Positions 1 to 5,287 of a DNA stretch of 5,287 nt are shown in pieces. The translations under genes and the position numbers were made by a program. The stretch is from Desulfovibrio sp. (lineage in GTDB: Bacteria; Desulfobacterota; Desulfovibrionia; Desulfovibrionales; Desulfovibrionaceae), in assembly GCA_031282465.1 (NCBI GenBank), contig JAITDR010000266.1, positions 1 to 5,287 on the forward strand, read 5' to 3'. The notes under the pieces are model-generated. The model saw nothing but the letters and a program-made list of their open reading frames with translations, did not search any database and was not told where the DNA came from. Position 1 is the stretch's first letter. The number at the start of each line of letters is the position of its first letter.

Positions 1-1278
1 AACAGTCCGGAGGATTATACTGCGGCCGTCGCTGCGGGCAAGGCGCTGAAAATGCTCGTTGAAGGCCAGTATCACGTGAGCACCTACCAGAAATACCTGA
101 TGCTGCCTTTCTGCCTTGCTGTTTTTCTGCTGAACTGTTTTTTGCGCTTAAAGCGCACCGGAAACGACGGCCGCCTCGGGGAAAACACCCCGAACGAACG
201 CATCGCGCTGCTGAGGCAGACTCAGACGGCCTTTTTCACGGCGATACTCTTCAGCGCCTTCACCCACGGTCTCTTTGCCTGGCTGCCGGTCGTGCGCGTC
301 AAGGAAAGCCTGCCCCTTGTGGCGATGATCAAAATGCGCTTCTGGTACACCAACCAGCTTTTCTGGTACGCCTGTTTCGCCGTTTCCTGCGCGCAGCTTT
401 TCCTTATGAGTGCCGCCCTGCGCCCGATCCTGCGCAAGGCGGCCTGCGCCCTTCTCGCTCTGGCCGCAGGCATGCAGTTCGCCGTCGTCGAAATACGCGC
501 GAGCGCTTCCCTGCCCGCGCCGCCCCTGCCCATACCCGAATCGCTCCTGCCCGTACCGGAATCGTCCTTTCAACAATTTTTCGCGCCGGAACAGTTCGCC
601 CGCGTCGCCGCCGCCATTCCCGAAGACAAAAAGCAGTTCCGCATCATCACCTTCGGCATGTCCCCGACCGTAACTTCCTTCAACGGATTCAGAGGCGCCG
701 GCCTCTATGAGCCGGTCTTTTCCATGCAGTACAAGCGTGAATTCCGAAAAATCATTGCTGCGGAACTGGCAAAAGACGCGCAGATCAGGGAATATTTCGA
801 CGACTGGGGGTCGCGCTGCTACCTGTTCCAGGCCTTTGCCCTGGACTGGATGCGCAATGAAAGGGTGCCCCAGCACGTGGACATCAATTATGAGCAACTG
901 CGGCGCATGAAGATTGCCTACATCGTTTCATCCGTCGCCCTGGACACCGCGCGCGCGAAGGATATCGCCCTTGTCTCGGCAATCCCGCGCCGCTCACCTG
1001 AAGAAAGTCTGTGGCGGACCATCTACGTTTACAAGGTGCGCGACGCCGTTGACGGAGTTCCACCTCAGACTCCGCCGGAGAAAACACACAGCGGGGCTCC
1101 GCCCCGGACCCCGCCGGAGGAGATACTCGGCCTTGTGCCTGCTCTGACCGACCCCGGACCCCCTCATCTCGAACCTGCCGACATACGGGCAGGAGCAGAA
1201 TTTACTCAGAAAGCGATATCCCCCGGGAACCTTCAGCACGGACTCTTTCATTCCGGACCCCTTCATCAGGAGTATTGA
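1..1278 (+). CDS. Polytopic membrane protein, DUF6044/YkoS-like, 5' end missing
   Basis: The frame is open from base 1, so the first ATG (52) is internal and the true start lies outside the window; 425 residues are visible. Four hydrophobic segments lie at about residues 32-50, 77-98, 119-140 and 147-165, followed by a Pro-rich linker (nt ~520-570) and a soluble domain of about 170 residues. That domain carries blocks I associate with the DUF6044 family (Bacillus YkoS): FGMSPTVTSFNGF (nt 652-690), FRKIIAAEL, YFDDWGSRCYLF (nt 793-828) and a final IYVYKV (nt 1021-1038). Family members are multi-pass membrane proteins of unproven function, often beside glycosyltransferase genes; a role in surface-glycan assembly is inference. 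After YKV the frame runs about 75 more codons through Pro-rich, repeat-derived sequence that does not look like conserved protein. The family call is from memory of motifs. An unrelated glycosyltransferase-like membrane protein is the main alternative. Confidence 0.6.
   Translation, partial: NSPEDYTAAVAAGKALKMLVEGQYHVSTYQKYLMLPFCLAVFLLNCFLRLKRTGNDGRLGENTPNERIALLRQTQTAFFTAILFSAFTHGLFAWLPVVRVKESLPLVAMIKMRFWYTNQLFWYACFAVSCAQLFLMSAALRPILRKAACALLALAAGMQFAVVEIRASASLPAPPLPIPESLLPVPESSFQQFFAPEQFARVAAAIPEDKKQFRIITFGMSPTVTSFNGFRGAGLYEPVFSMQYKREFRKIIAAELAKDAQIREYFDDWGSRCYLFQAFALDWMRNERVPQHVDINYEQLRRMKIAYIVSSVALDTARAKDIALVSAIPRRSPEESLWRTIYVYKVRDAVDGVPPQTPPEKTHSGAPPRTPPEEILGLVPALTDPGPPHLEPADIRAGAEFTQKAISPGNLQHGLFHSGPLHQEY
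1053..1119 (+). repeat. Two-copy 28-bp repeat, 39-bp period, inside the gene tail
   Basis: Positions 1053-1080 and 1092-1119 align without gaps at 22 of 28 bases. All six differences are transitions, with A or T in the first copy where the second has G or C. The 39-bp period is a multiple of three, so the tail peptide repeats as GVPPQTPPE / GAPPRTPPE. The first copy ends in the inverted repeat CTCC-GCC-GGAG (1070-1080). The second contains a 6-bp stem with a 3-nt loop, CGGGGC-TCC-GCCCCG (1092-1106), followed by CCGGACCCC. The composition resembles a GC-rich interspersed repeat that I recall from Desulfovibrio-type genomes; that identity needs a genome comparison. Confidence 0.7.
1154..1267 (+). 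repeat. Short direct repeats CGGACYCYYTCAT, three copies
   Basis: CGGACCCCCTCAT (1155-1167), CGGACTCTTTCAT (1239-1251) and CGGACCCCTTCAT (1254-1266) are near-identical. The last two are tandem at a 15-bp period; extended to 15 bp, 1154-1168 and 1253-1267 differ at one base, 99 bp apart. The core CCGGACCCC also occurs at 1104-1112 in the neighbouring repeat pair, giving core spacings of 50 and 99 bp. A small inverted repeat, CCTGCC/GGCAGG (1174-1179 and 1188-1193), lies between copies. All of this is in the 3' tail of the first gene and immediately before the phosphatase start, so it may affect the mRNA at that junction. Confidence 0.6.
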
Positions 1279-1284
1279 GCAGCT

Positions 1285-1851
1285 ATGCCTGCGGTTTACA
1301 TAATGCGCCACGGCAGGACGCAATGGAATGCGGAACAGCGCGTGCAGGGGCGCAGAAACAGTCCCCTGCTGGATGAAGGCCGGGCCGCTGCCGCGCAGAT
1401 GGCCGAATTTTTCCGGGACAAAAATCTCGGCAGCGTCTGCGTCAGCCCGCTGCCGCGTTGCGTGGAAACGGCGGATATCGTATGCCGCGCTTTGGGCCTT
1501 GACTACAGGACGGACGAACGCCTGGCGGAATGCGACCACGGAACCTGCGAGGGCATGACAATTCCCGCCGCCCTGGATTGTTTCGCCGGACATGTCGCCG
1601 CCCTCGGCGGCGACATCTGGACCACGCCCTGGCCCGGCGGCGAATCCTACAGCGACGTCTTCGCCCGCGCGGCATCCTTTGCCGCCGACCTTACGCCGGA
1701 ACCCTGTCTGGTCATCGCCCACGCCAGACTGAACGCCTGCCTCGCCGGCGCGCTGTCCGGCATGACGCCGAAAGAATTGCTTGACCTGAGACAAAACAAC
1801 GGTACGCTGTTCATCGTCGAAGACGGCATCCTGCGCCTGCTGTGCCCTTGA
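1285..1851 (+). CDS. Histidine phosphatase superfamily protein (phosphoglycerate mutase-like)
   Basis: Complete 188-aa protein, normal length for branch-1 histidine phosphatases. The N-terminus has the signature RHGRTQWN, with R8, nucleophile H9 and R11 visible, followed by Q21-G22 and the LLDEGRAAA stretch. The second phosphate-binding Arg fits R58 in SPLPRCVETA, the acid E82 in the AECDHGTCEG segment, and the second His H146 in VIAHARLN. Such enzymes form a phospho-histidine and hydrolyse small phosphoesters (sugar phosphates, alpha-ribazole phosphate, phosphoglycerates); the substrate cannot be read from sequence. There is no signal peptide, so it should be cytoplasmic. It starts 6 nt after the upstream stop, with a candidate ribosome-binding AGGAG at 1268-1272 inside the upstream frame, 12 nt from the ATG, which is slightly long. 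Position between a membrane glycan-type gene and an ABC exporter suggests a precursor sugar phosphate as substrate (inference). Residue 147 is Ala where most family members have Gly. Confidence 0.88.
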   Translation: MPAVYIMRHGRTQWNAEQRVQGRRNSPLLDEGRAAAAQMAEFFRDKNLGSVCVSPLPRCVETADIVCRALGLDYRTDERLAECDHGTCEGMTIPAALDCFAGHVAALGGDIWTTPWPGGESYSDVFARAASFAADLTPEPCLVIAHARLNACLAGALSGMTPKELLDLRQNNGTLFIVEDGILRLLCP

Positions 1852-1867
1852 TGTCTTCTTCGCGGGA

Positions 1868-1874
1868 GAGGTGA
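1868..1874 (+). promoter_or_regulatory. Ribosome-binding site that decides the ABC gene start
   Basis: GAGGTGA at 1868-1874 is a strong match to the anti-Shine-Dalgarno complement and lies 8 nt before the ATG at 1883. A GTG at 1871 in the same frame overlaps this motif and would have almost no spacer, so the ATG at 1883 is preferred. Confidence 0.7.
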
Positions 1875-1882
1875 ACGGCGCG

Positions 1883-3745
1883 ATGGCCGGCATACAGTTT
1901 TTTGAGCAGGTTCGGCGCAGGCTGGTCGACGACTTCCTGCGCGTTTTTCGCGTATTGCCTCCGGCTCTGCGCCTGCGCACCCTGCGCGTGTTCGGGTGCA
2001 TCGTGCTCCTGGCCTGCCTGGAAGTCATGAGCATTCTGTCCATTTCTTTTTTGGCGCTGAGCATAGCCTCCCCCGAAAAACTGCTTGATTTCAGTTTCAT
2101 GCCGAAAATATTCGCCACTTTTCCCTCCTTGGCCGCGCTGTCCGCCGATCCGCGCTTTTTTGCGCTGGCCGCCTCCAGTTCCGTCGTGTTGCTGGCCCTT
2201 GCCAAAAACTCCATGTCGGCGTTTACCGGCTTGGCCACCGCCCGCCTGGGCGAGGAAATTTCTCTGTTCGCCGGCGAAACGGTGTTCCGGCATTACCTCT
2301 ACAGCCCGTATATCCTGCATATTTCCGGCGACAGCGGCGCTGTGTACCAGGCGCTGGCGTGGCGCGGCCAGCTCGGGTCGCTGATCATCAACATCATGAT
2401 GGTCTACACCTATACAATCATCTCCCTCGGCCTGTTTCTGGTCATGATTTCGGCCACGCCCGAAGTGCTGCTGTTCACTATAGCCTGCACCGCGATTATC
2501 GCGGCTTCCGTGTACAAAAGCATCAAGAAAGCCGTGGACGAGGCGGGCACGGTGTCCGCCGAGTTCAGCCGCAAGGAAACCGCGGCGACGATGAACGCCA
2601 TGCAGGGGATACGGGAAGTGCTTATTTACCGACAGCAACCGGTGTTTTACGAGAAATTCCGGGACGCCTGCATGGGCGGTCTGCCGAGCCGCGCCTTTCT
2701 GACCACGGCATCGCCTATCCCGGCCTGGATACTGGAAGTCGTGGGATTCACCGTTATCCCCGTCACCCTGTACCTGATGCTGCGCTTTTACGATGCGTCC
2801 ATGGCGCGCATCACCGGGGTGCTGACCATGATTATGCTCGCTTCCTGGCGCATCCTGCCCATCCTGAACCGCTCCCTGTCCTGTCTTGTCGCCGCGCGCG
2901 GCGTGCGTCACGCTGCCATGGAATGTCTCGCCAAGGTAGAGTACGTCCGGGACAACCCCCTCGAAGCCTCCGTCGCGCCGGACCCGGATTTCGTCCTGAA
3001 CGGCGACATCGTCTTTCAAAACGTGTGCTTCCGCTACCCGGCGGCAAGCGAGGACTGCCTGCACGACCTGACCTTCACTATAGAGTGCGGCAAATGCACG
3101 GGTATAGTCGGCGTATCCGGCGCGGGCAAAAGTACCGTAGTGAGCATACTCAGCGGTCTTTTGCGGCCCGCTTCCGGCTTGATGCCGGTCGGCGGGAAGG
3201 AGCTTTCGCCTTCCGAGCTCGTCGCCTATTCCCTGCAAGTCGGCTATGTACCTCAGTCACCGTATATCATGCCCGGCACGTTGGCCGAAAACGTCGCCTT
3301 CAGCAGTTGGGGCAGGGAATACGACCCGGAGCGCGTGCTGCGCGTCTGCCGGCTCGCGGCTCTGGACATTGTCGAAAAGCATCCGCAGGGCATTCTTCTG
3401 CCGGTCGGCGACAAGGGCACGGGGTTGTCCGGCGGCCAGGCGCAACGCCTGTCCATCGCCAGGGCTCTGTATGCGAACCCGGCCCTGCTGATTCTGGACG
3501 AGGCGACCAGCGCGCTGGATTCCGCCACGGAAACCGCGATAATGAACACCATCTACGCGTTGCCGAAATCCATCACCACCGTGGTGATAGCACACCGCCT
3601 GAGCACCGTGCGCAACTGCGACGTCTTGCTCTGGATCGACGACGGCAGACTTGTGGAAAGCGGACCCGCAGACGCCGTGCTGGACCGTTACGGCGCTTTT
3701 TTGGAAAAACGGGCGCGGGACGCGGCCGGCATGCCGCTGCCGTAA
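1883..3745 (+). CDS. ABC exporter, fused membrane and ATPase domains
   Basis: Complete half-transporter of 620 aa from ATG 1883 (624 if the in-frame GTG at 1871 were used), typical for type IV ABC exporters. Six membrane segments fit at about residues 36-60, 93-111, 165-190, 194-211, 282-302 and 310-329. The nucleotide-binding domain starts near 370: A-loop Tyr in FRYP (~385), Walker A GVSGAGKST (410-418, K416), Q-loop Gln in YVPQSP (458), signature LSGGQ (515-519), Walker B LLILDE (D539, catalytic E540), D-loop SALD (543-546) and switch His in IAHRL (571). All catalytic residues are present, so it should be an active ATPase working as a homodimer in the inner membrane. Sequence style and context recall polysaccharide or lipid-linked-oligosaccharide flippases such as PglK/MsbA-like proteins, but the substrate is not determined; peptide or lipid export remains possible. 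It follows the phosphatase by 31 nt and probably shares its transcript. Confidence 0.93.
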   Translation: MAGIQFFEQVRRRLVDDFLRVFRVLPPALRLRTLRVFGCIVLLACLEVMSILSISFLALSIASPEKLLDFSFMPKIFATFPSLAALSADPRFFALAASSSVVLLALAKNSMSAFTGLATARLGEEISLFAGETVFRHYLYSPYILHISGDSGAVYQALAWRGQLGSLIINIMMVYTYTIISLGLFLVMISATPEVLLFTIACTAIIAASVYKSIKKAVDEAGTVSAEFSRKETAATMNAMQGIREVLIYRQQPVFYEKFRDACMGGLPSRAFLTTASPIPAWILEVVGFTVIPVTLYLMLRFYDASMARITGVLTMIMLASWRILPILNRSLSCLVAARGVRHAAMECLAKVEYVRDNPLEASVAPDPDFVLNGDIVFQNVCFRYPAASEDCLHDLTFTIECGKCTGIVGVSGAGKSTVVSILSGLLRPASGLMPVGGKELSPSELVAYSLQVGYVPQSPYIMPGTLAENVAFSSWGREYDPERVLRVCRLAALDIVEKHPQGILLPVGDKGTGLSGGQAQRLSIARALYANPALLILDEATSALDSATETAIMNTIYALPKSITTVVIAHRLSTVRNCDVLLWIDDGRLVESGPADAVLDRYGAFLEKRARDAAGMPLP

Positions 3746-3757
3746 CCTTTCTCCCCT

Positions 3758-3829
3758 GGACATTCTCAAGGGGCCCAACCCGGCGTTGCGGGAAAATCTC
3801 CCTTCCCGACAGTATCAAGAGGCTTGATT
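3758..3829. repeat. Intergenic ~72-bp repeat element, copy 1
   Basis: First of two diverged copies; the second is at 3860-3930. The 3' end is best conserved: 3805-3829 matches 3906-3930 at 24 of 25 bases, and CGGGAAAAT recurs at 3789-3797 and 3891-3899. The 5' part is weaker, about 26 of 40 in an ungapped alignment. The copy ends in a hairpin ATCAAG-AGG-CTTGAT (3814-3828). It begins within a CCCCT/AGGGG pairing (3753-3757 with 3769-3773). No target-site duplication or coding capacity is visible. Confidence 0.75.
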
Positions 3830-3859
3830 GCCGGGACGGACAAACTCCCATTCCCCCTC

Positions 3860-3930
3860 GGACACTCTTAGAAAGGCTCGGCCGGCGCGCCGGGAAAATT
3901 TCTCCCCCGACAGTATCAAGGGGCTTGATT
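3860..3930. repeat. Intergenic ~72-bp repeat element, copy 2
   Basis: Second copy in the same orientation, 101 bp downstream of copy 1 at the conserved 3' end. It carries the same terminal hairpin with one loop change, ATCAAG-GGG-CTTGAT (3915-3929), so both stems are preserved and the single difference is in the loop. It also has a perfect 12-bp palindrome CCGGCGCGCCGG (3882-3893) where copy 1 has the weaker CCCGGCGTTGCGGG. GGGA/TCCC complementarity follows in both copies. Stem preservation with loop change fits selection on, or amplification of, a structured element. Confidence 0.75.
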
Positions 3931-3963
3931 AACGATGCGGAATGTGCAAGAAAGCCTGAACGG

Positions 3964-3988
3964 CAGGACCGCATACGGTCAGGACCGT
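3964..3988. promoter_or_regulatory. Candidate operator: overlapping direct and inverted repeats
   Basis: CAGGACCG occurs twice at a 16-bp period (3964-3971 and 3980-3987). The inverted half CGGTC (3976-3980) lies between them and can pair with either side: GACCG-CATA-CGGTC (3967-3980) or ACGGTC-AG-GACCGT (3975-3988). It lies about 80 bp before the permease start, a sensible place for a regulator site or a small alternating RNA structure. No regulator gene is visible in the window, so the assignment is inferred from geometry alone. Confidence 0.35.
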
Positions 3989-4067
3989 TGCGGGGCGAAA
4001 GAGAGGAACCTGACCCCCGGCCGGCAAATGAGGTTTGGAACAATTTCTTAAACAGTGAGGAGAGAGT

Positions 4068-5287
4068 ATGGTTATCGGCATCATTATCGCACTGTTGCTG
4101 CTGACGTTCATCGCGTACAAAGGCTACTCGGTGATTCTGTTCGCGCCGGTGTGCGCTCTGGTCGCCGCGGCGACGGCTGGACATCACCTGCTTCCCGAAT
4201 ACAGCGAACTGTTCATGGCCAGAGCCGTGATCTATGTGAAAAACTTCTTTCCCGTATTTCTCCTGGGCGCCGTTTTCGGCAAGGTGATGGAAGAAAGCGG
4301 CGCCGCCCGTTCCGTGGCCCGCTTCATCGCTGAAAAACTGGGGCCCGAGCGCGGCATCCTGGCCGTGGTGCTGGCGGCCGCGGTACTGACCTACGGCGGC
4401 GTAAGCCTGTTTGTGGTGGCCTTTGCCGTGTATCCTTTCGGCAACTCCCTGTTCAAGGAAGGCGGCATTCCCCGGCGTCTGCTGCCGGGCTGCATCGCTC
4501 TGGGCGCTTTCGGCTTCACCATGACCGCCACGCCCGGCACGCCGCAAATCCAGAACATCATTCCCGCCAAGTATTTCGGCACCAATGCCTTTTCCGCGCC
4601 TCTTCTCGGCACGTGCGGCGCGCTGATTATCTTCGTCGTAGGCGTAGCCTGGCTGGAAATGCGTAAAAGAAAAATGCTGGCCGCCGGTGAAGGTTACGGC
4701 GCAGACGACACCCGTGCTCAGGTAAACTTCGACGACGGCGTGCCCGAACTGCCCCCCGCCTTGGCCGCCGCGCCTCTGGTCGTGGTGCTGGTGCTTAATT
4801 TCGTCCTCACCAGGGTATTCAGCAGTTGGGATCCCTCCATCATGGCGCCCTACGGCAAGGTTCCCCTGTCCTCCGCGACAATACCGGTGGCCAACTGGGC
4901 GCTGGTTGTGTCCCTCATCGTGGGCATTATTCTGAGCATCATCTTCGCCGGCAAACAGTTCAAGGCCCGCGGCAATCTGCAGGCAGCCCTCAACGGCGGC
5001 GCCATCGGTTCCCTGCTGGCCATTATGAACACGGCCTCCGAAACCGGCTTCGGCAACGTGGTCAGCTCGCTGCCCGGTTTCGCACAGGTGCGCGACTTCC
5101 TTCTGAGCATCGATCCCGGTACGCCGCTTCTGTCCGAAGCCCTGACCGTCAACGTGCTGGCGGGCATCACCGGTTCCGCATCGGGCGGCATGAGCATCGC
5201 TTTGGAGGCCATGGGCGGGCGCTTCCTCGAATGGGCGCAGCAGGTGAATATGGATCCGGGTCTGCTGCACCGCGTGGCGGCCATGTC
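4068..5287 (+). CDS. GntP-family gluconate/organic-acid permease, 3' end missing
   Basis: Starts at ATG 4068 with AGGAG at 4058-4062, 5 nt upstream, and is still open at the right edge after 406 codons; family members are around 440-470 aa, so only the last segment is missing. Recognisable GntP blocks are LTYGGVSLFVVAFAVYPF (residues 107-124), TMTATPGTPQIQNIIP (151-166, a hallmark loop), NTASETGFGNVV (321-332), ITGSASGGMSIALE (367-380) and MDPGLLHRVAAM (395-406). Many hydrophobic helices are present (for example 2-16, 61-75, 97-121, 182-197, 234-250, 277-294), interrupted by a charged cytoplasmic-type loop at about 198-228. GntP proteins are inner-membrane H+ symporters for gluconate and related hydroxy-acids; the exact substrate is not readable here. 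The long repeat-bearing gap upstream and change of function suggest it begins its own transcription unit; catabolic partners may lie beyond the window. Confidence 0.93.
   Translation, partial: MVIGIIIALLLLTFIAYKGYSVILFAPVCALVAAATAGHHLLPEYSELFMARAVIYVKNFFPVFLLGAVFGKVMEESGAARSVARFIAEKLGPERGILAVVLAAAVLTYGGVSLFVVAFAVYPFGNSLFKEGGIPRRLLPGCIALGAFGFTMTATPGTPQIQNIIPAKYFGTNAFSAPLLGTCGALIIFVVGVAWLEMRKRKMLAAGEGYGADDTRAQVNFDDGVPELPPALAAAPLVVVLVLNFVLTRVFSSWDPSIMAPYGKVPLSSATIPVANWALVVSLIVGIILSIIFAGKQFKARGNLQAALNGGAIGSLLAIMNTASETGFGNVVSSLPGFAQVRDFLLSIDPGTPLLSEALTVNVLAGITGSASGGMSIALEAMGGRFLEWAQQVNMDPGLLHRVAAM

Larger units (their letters stand above)
3746..4067. other. Intergenic region with repeats and possible operator
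   Basis: This 322-bp gap separates the ABC exporter from the permease. Frames are open across it on both strands because of base composition, but the two repeat copies inside it fall in different frames, which argues against coding. It holds the paired ~72-bp element (to 3930), a palindromic cluster (3964-3988), an 8-bp palindrome CCGGCCGG (4017-4024) and the permease ribosome-binding site. I found no hairpin followed by a T-run, so no convincing intrinsic terminator, and no convincing -35/-10 pair. Confidence 0.75.

Noticed and set aside
1174..1193. Stem-loop CCTGCC/GGCAGG as a terminator or attenuator
   Set aside because: Only a 6-bp stem, no T-run, and inside an open frame leading directly into the next gene.
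994..2238. Minus-strand open frame of 414 codons over the phosphatase and gene junctions
   Set aside because: It overlaps two convincing plus-strand genes and shows no family resemblance; Arg- and Ala-rich shadow.
1811..3238. Minus-strand open frame of 475 codons
   Set aside because: It lies opposite the well-supported ABC exporter; low-complexity shadow composition and no domain.
3753..3828. Intrinsic terminator after the ABC exporter
   Set aside because: Hairpins exist (CCCCT/AGGGG with an 11-nt loop; ATCAAG/CTTGAT) but none is followed by a T-run.
3758..3930. CRISPR array
   Set aside because: Only two imperfect copies of ~72 bp that diverge internally, which does not fit short identical repeats with uniform spacers.
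3935..4051. 38-codon plus-strand ORF (ATG 3935, TAA 4049-4051) as a leader peptide
   Set aside because: No ribosome-binding site precedes the ATG and the composition is unremarkable; its span includes the palindromic cluster, which explains its structure better.
2359..4104. Plus-strand 581-codon frame running from inside the ABC gene through the intergenic region
   Set aside because: It is out of frame with the ABC gene and Arg/His-rich, and the intergenic repeat copies fall in different phases of it.
3573..5270. Long open frame (565 codons) on the minus strand across the permease and intergenic region
   Set aside because: It is antisense to the GntP gene, with Gln/His/Gly-rich composition typical of a shadow frame in GC-rich DNA, and no recognisable motif.

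Overview
The window is GC-rich (roughly 60% by eye) and coding is on the + strand throughout. It suggests a Gram-negative, Desulfovibrio-like deltaproteobacterium. This rests on strong G/C third-position bias, short gene spacing, and a CCGGACCCC-type GC-rich interspersed repeat of the sort I associate with Desulfovibrionaceae. No taxonomic marker gene is present, so the assignment is an inference.

Layout. (1) From the left edge to 1278 lies the 3' part of a large polytopic membrane protein. Its conserved C-terminal region resembles the DUF6044/YkoS family, which is associated with cell-surface glycan loci. Its last ~75 codons read through a cluster of short GC-rich repeats and look like an acquired tail. 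(2) A 188-aa histidine phosphatase (phosphoglycerate-mutase-like fold) follows at 1285-1851, 6 nt downstream. (3) A complete ABC exporter half-transporter (membrane domain plus ATPase) occupies 1883-3745, with a 31-nt gap before it. (4) A non-coding gap of about 320 bp (3746-4067) holds two diverged copies of a ~72-bp hairpin-rich element with 101-bp spacing, then a compact palindrome/direct-repeat cluster that could be an operator. (5) A GntP-family gluconate/organic-acid:H+ permease starts at 4068 and runs off the right edge.

Genes 1-3 are tightly spaced and probably form the end of one operon. A plausible reading is a surface-polysaccharide or glycolipid cluster: the membrane protein as glycan-assembly enzyme, the ABC protein as flippase/exporter, and the phosphatase acting on a sugar phosphate or other small phosphoester. 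The GntP permease appears to start a separate carbon-uptake transcription unit. I see no tRNA/rRNA, CRISPR, IS element, toxin-antitoxin or recognisable defence system. The unusual content is the repeat structure in the two places where coding constraint ends.
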